A stretch of DNA of 6,135 nt, taken from assembly GCA_030617525.1 (NCBI GenBank), contig JAUWVG010000160.1:1-6135 (forward strand), written 5' to 3'. This DNA comes from Candidatus Aminicenantota bacterium. GTDB taxonomy: Bacteria; Acidobacteriota; Aminicenantia; Aminicenantales; Aminicenantaceae. Positions 5,010 through 6,135 of the stretch are shown in pieces. The position numbers and the translations under genes were made by a program. The notes beneath the pieces are model-generated. The model was given only the letters and a program-made list of their open reading frames with translations, searched no databases and was not told the DNA's origin. Position 1 is the stretch's first letter, and each line of letters begins with the position of its first letter.

Positions 5010-5166
5010 AAGAGAGGATTATGGATTAGGGATTAGAACATGGATTAGGGAGTAGGGATTATGGATTCCTTAATCCTTAATCCTTTAATCCTTAATCCCT
5101 GCATGAAGATTAGGGATTAAGCAAGAAATCTTGCGTAATCCATACCCCTTAATCCTTAATCCTTTT
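5010..5166 (+). repeat. Intergenic repeat block B, related to block A
   Basis: It has the same parts as block A in a different arrangement. First comes a G-rich GGATTATGGATTAGGGATT tract (5016-5067), then a C-rich complement TTAATCC repeated four times (about 5070-5099) with CCTGCATGA, then a third copy of the module at 5119-5162. That copy matches 4121-4164 at 41 of 44 positions; the three differences are all transitions. Here the small hairpin is GCAAG-AAAT-CTTGC, fully paired, whereas in block A the same inner stem carries a C-A mismatch. The G-rich and C-rich halves can form a long fold-back. The block ends just before the start of the next gene. Confidence 0.85.
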
Positions 5167-5179
5167 TAAGTGGTGAGAA

Positions 5180-5698
5180 ATGGAAGAACTGTCTTTACAC
5201 ATTTTGGACATTGTTGAAAATTCCGTGGCTGCTGATGCGGATAGAATTGAAATCCGGATAACAGAAGACAAAAAGAAGGATTTGCTGTCAGTCGAGGTTT
5301 TCGACAACGGCATCGGCATGGACGAGGAAACAGTGAAAAAAGCGCTCAATCCTTTCTACACCACAAAAAAAGTCCGCCGCTTTGGTTTTGGTTTGTCTCT
5401 GCTATCGGAAGCCGCCAAAGCCGCCAACGGGAGTTTTTCCATCGAATCAAAAAAAGGGGAAGGCACCAAAATCAGGGCAACTTTTCAGCACAGCCACATC
5501 GACCGGCAGCCCATGGGAGATATTGGCCAAACAATTATCATGATAATTTTGGGAAACCCTGAAATTGACCTAATCTATGTACATAAAAAGAATAATCACA
5601 AGTACAGTCTAGATACGAGAGAAATAAAAACTCAGCTCGGAGACATCCCCATAAATTCTCCTAAAGTGATAAAAATAATCCGCAAAGATCTAACCTGA
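5180..5698 (+). CDS. GHKL (HATPase) ATP-binding protein with conserved-looking C-terminal extension (172 aa)
   Basis: Residues 1-105 are a histidine-kinase-type ATP-binding domain: N-box HILDIVENSV with E13/N14, G1 box DNGIG (42-46), F-box NPFYTTK (57-63), G2 GFGLSL (69-74) and G3 GEGT (93-96). No dimerisation/phosphoacceptor His domain, sensor or membrane segment is present, so it is not a complete histidine kinase. Residues 105-172 (starting HSHIDRQPMGD, with GNPEIDLIY and LDTREIKTQLGDIPI) form an extension that I recall, without being able to check, as typical of ATPases located beside [FeFe]-hydrogenase genes. It may serve as a partner-binding domain. The ribosome-binding site is weak (GGTGAG, 5172-5177). 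It is last in the cluster; hydC-type (NuoE-like) genes, which often follow it elsewhere, do not follow here within the window. The 3' third of the gene is more AT-rich than the start. Confidence 0.85.
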   Translation: MEELSLHILDIVENSVAADADRIEIRITEDKKKDLLSVEVFDNGIGMDEETVKKALNPFYTTKKVRRFGFGLSLLSEAAKAANGSFSIESKKGEGTKIRATFQHSHIDRQPMGDIGQTIIMIILGNPEIDLIYVHKKNNHKYSLDTREIKTQLGDIPINSPKVIKIIRKDLT

Positions 5699-5752
5699 AT
5701 AATTCACGAGTCAATACAGCTCTAAAAAATCATTTTTTTTGTTTTTTTTCTC

Positions 5753-5781
5753 TTGACATTATTTTGTTAATATATTTTAAT
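5753..5781 (+). promoter_or_regulatory. Strong sigma70-type promoter upstream of the ArsR-type gene
   Basis: A perfect -35 TTGACA (5753-5758) is separated by 17 bp from TTTAAT (5776-5781), one mismatch from TATAAT. T-rich tracts lie just upstream. The predicted start near 5788 leaves about 145 bases of leader before ATG 5933, enough for regulation. Sites for a repressor may overlap (see the direct repeat). Confidence 0.65.
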
Positions 5782-5831
5782 TAGAAACTAAATTTTTATA
5801 TATCCTAATTATATTAATATATTTAAATTGG
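5767..5831. repeat. Imperfect 18-bp direct repeat over the promoter, possible operator
   Basis: TTAATATATTTTAATTAG (5767-5784) and TTAATATATTTAAATTGG (5814-5831) match at 16 of 18 positions, 47 bases apart. The first covers the -10 box and the second lies in the early leader. ArsR-family proteins often repress their own promoter through AT-rich, partly palindromic sites, so an autoregulatory role is plausible. In DNA this AT-rich, however, such similarity can arise by chance. Confidence 0.3.
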
Positions 5832-5932
5832 TAATTATAACTTTAGTTTTCCTACAAAAAACATGATGAATATAGGACGCAACAAACTTACTACAACACT
5901 AATTTCTGCCAAAAAAGGACTCTTTCAATAAC

Positions 5933-6135
5933 ATGAATTATAAAAACGAAAGTGAATGCTTAAAAGCAGTCGCTCACCCTATGCGTTTGCAAATAATAGA
6001 ACTACTATTATTAGGACTCCCCATAGAAGGATGTAGTGTTAATGCACTACAAAAAAAATTAGGGATCCCTCAATCTACAATTTCTCAGCACCTCCAGACA
6101 TTAAGGAACAAAGGTATAATCGATGGGAACAAAAC
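5933..6135 (+). CDS. ArsR-family transcriptional regulator, 5' part (window ends inside)
   Basis: The 67 visible codons encode the start of a winged-helix regulator of the ArsR/SmtB type. AVAHPMRLQIIELLL (residues 13-27) is the classic N-terminal helix motif, and GIPQSTISQHLQTLRNKGII (43-62) is the recognition helix and turn into the wing. Two cysteines are visible, C9 and C33 (EGCSVNAL); whether they bind metal, or sense sulfide or redox state, cannot be judged without the C-terminal half. The start is ATG 5933 with a modest AGGAC 12 bases upstream. Codon use is markedly AT-rich (ATA, CTA, TTA, AAA), unlike the ATC/GCC-rich genes at 1565-5009. Together with its own promoter this suggests a separate transcription unit and perhaps a separate origin. 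The target genes lie outside the window. Confidence 0.85.
   Translation, partial: MNYKNESECLKAVAHPMRLQIIELLLLGLPIEGCSVNALQKKLGIPQSTISQHLQTLRNKGIIDGNK

Noticed and set aside
5180..5698. Complete sensor histidine kinase
   Set aside because: Only the ATP-binding domain is present; there is no phosphoacceptor His helix, sensor or membrane segment, and no response regulator is next to it.
5721..5750. Intrinsic terminator after the GHKL ATPase gene
   Set aside because: There is an A-run and T-runs, but the only pairing is A6/T6 across a one-base loop and there is no GC-containing stem.

Overview
The window reads as bacterial chromosome of moderate GC content. It carries standard bacterial tRNA genes, Shine-Dalgarno sites, a lipoprotein signal peptide and sigma70-like promoters. 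The gene set of two DRTGG proteins, an RsbW-like ATPase, an [FeFe]-hydrogenase-like protein, a PHP phosphoesterase and a lone GHKL ATPase is one I associate with anaerobic fermenters and syntrophs that use electron-bifurcating [FeFe] hydrogenases. The style of the lipoprotein and the gene mix would suit a lineage such as Candidatus Aminicenantes, but that is a weak inference and nothing here fixes the taxon.

Layout. Positions 1-590 hold tRNA-Val(TAC) on the plus strand, and tRNA-Glu(TTC) and tRNA-Lys(TTT) on the minus strand. A doubtful small membrane-protein ORF lies between tRNA-Val and tRNA-Glu. Positions 641-1330 encode a minus-strand lipoprotein with a charged, alanine-rich helical middle. 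Positions 1343-1564 are a divergent intergenic region with four short perfect palindromes and a promoter placed so close to the next ATG that the transcript could be leaderless.

Positions 1565-5698 hold a six-gene plus-strand cluster: DRTGG protein 1, RsbW-like ATPase, a 450-residue ferredoxin/[FeFe]-hydrogenase-like protein, DRTGG protein 2, PHP phosphoesterase, and a GHKL ATPase with a C-terminal extension. The first three genes are tightly packed, with a 4-nt ATGA overlap between the second and third. The PHP gene is set between two intergenic blocks (about 4078-4262 and 5010-5166) built from GGATTAGGGATTA-type sequence, its reverse complement, and a shared 44-57 bp module. Positions 5699-6135 are distinctly AT-rich and hold a strong promoter, an imperfect direct repeat and the 5' part of an ArsR-family regulator that runs off the window.

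How the genes may work together. The hydrogenase-like protein keeps all four cysteines expected to hold the H-cluster, but has Thr where catalytic enzymes have the proton-relay Cys, and other active-site-loop residues differ too. With two ATP-binding GHKL proteins, two small DRTGG (putative ligand-binding) proteins and a phosphoesterase beside it, the simplest reading is an H2- or redox-sensing and signalling module rather than a bulk H2-producing enzyme. As I recall, homologous genes usually sit directly upstream of hydABC/hndABCD structural genes. Here no such genes follow within the window, and an unrelated-looking AT-rich regulator comes next. The module's function is inferred from context, not demonstrated.
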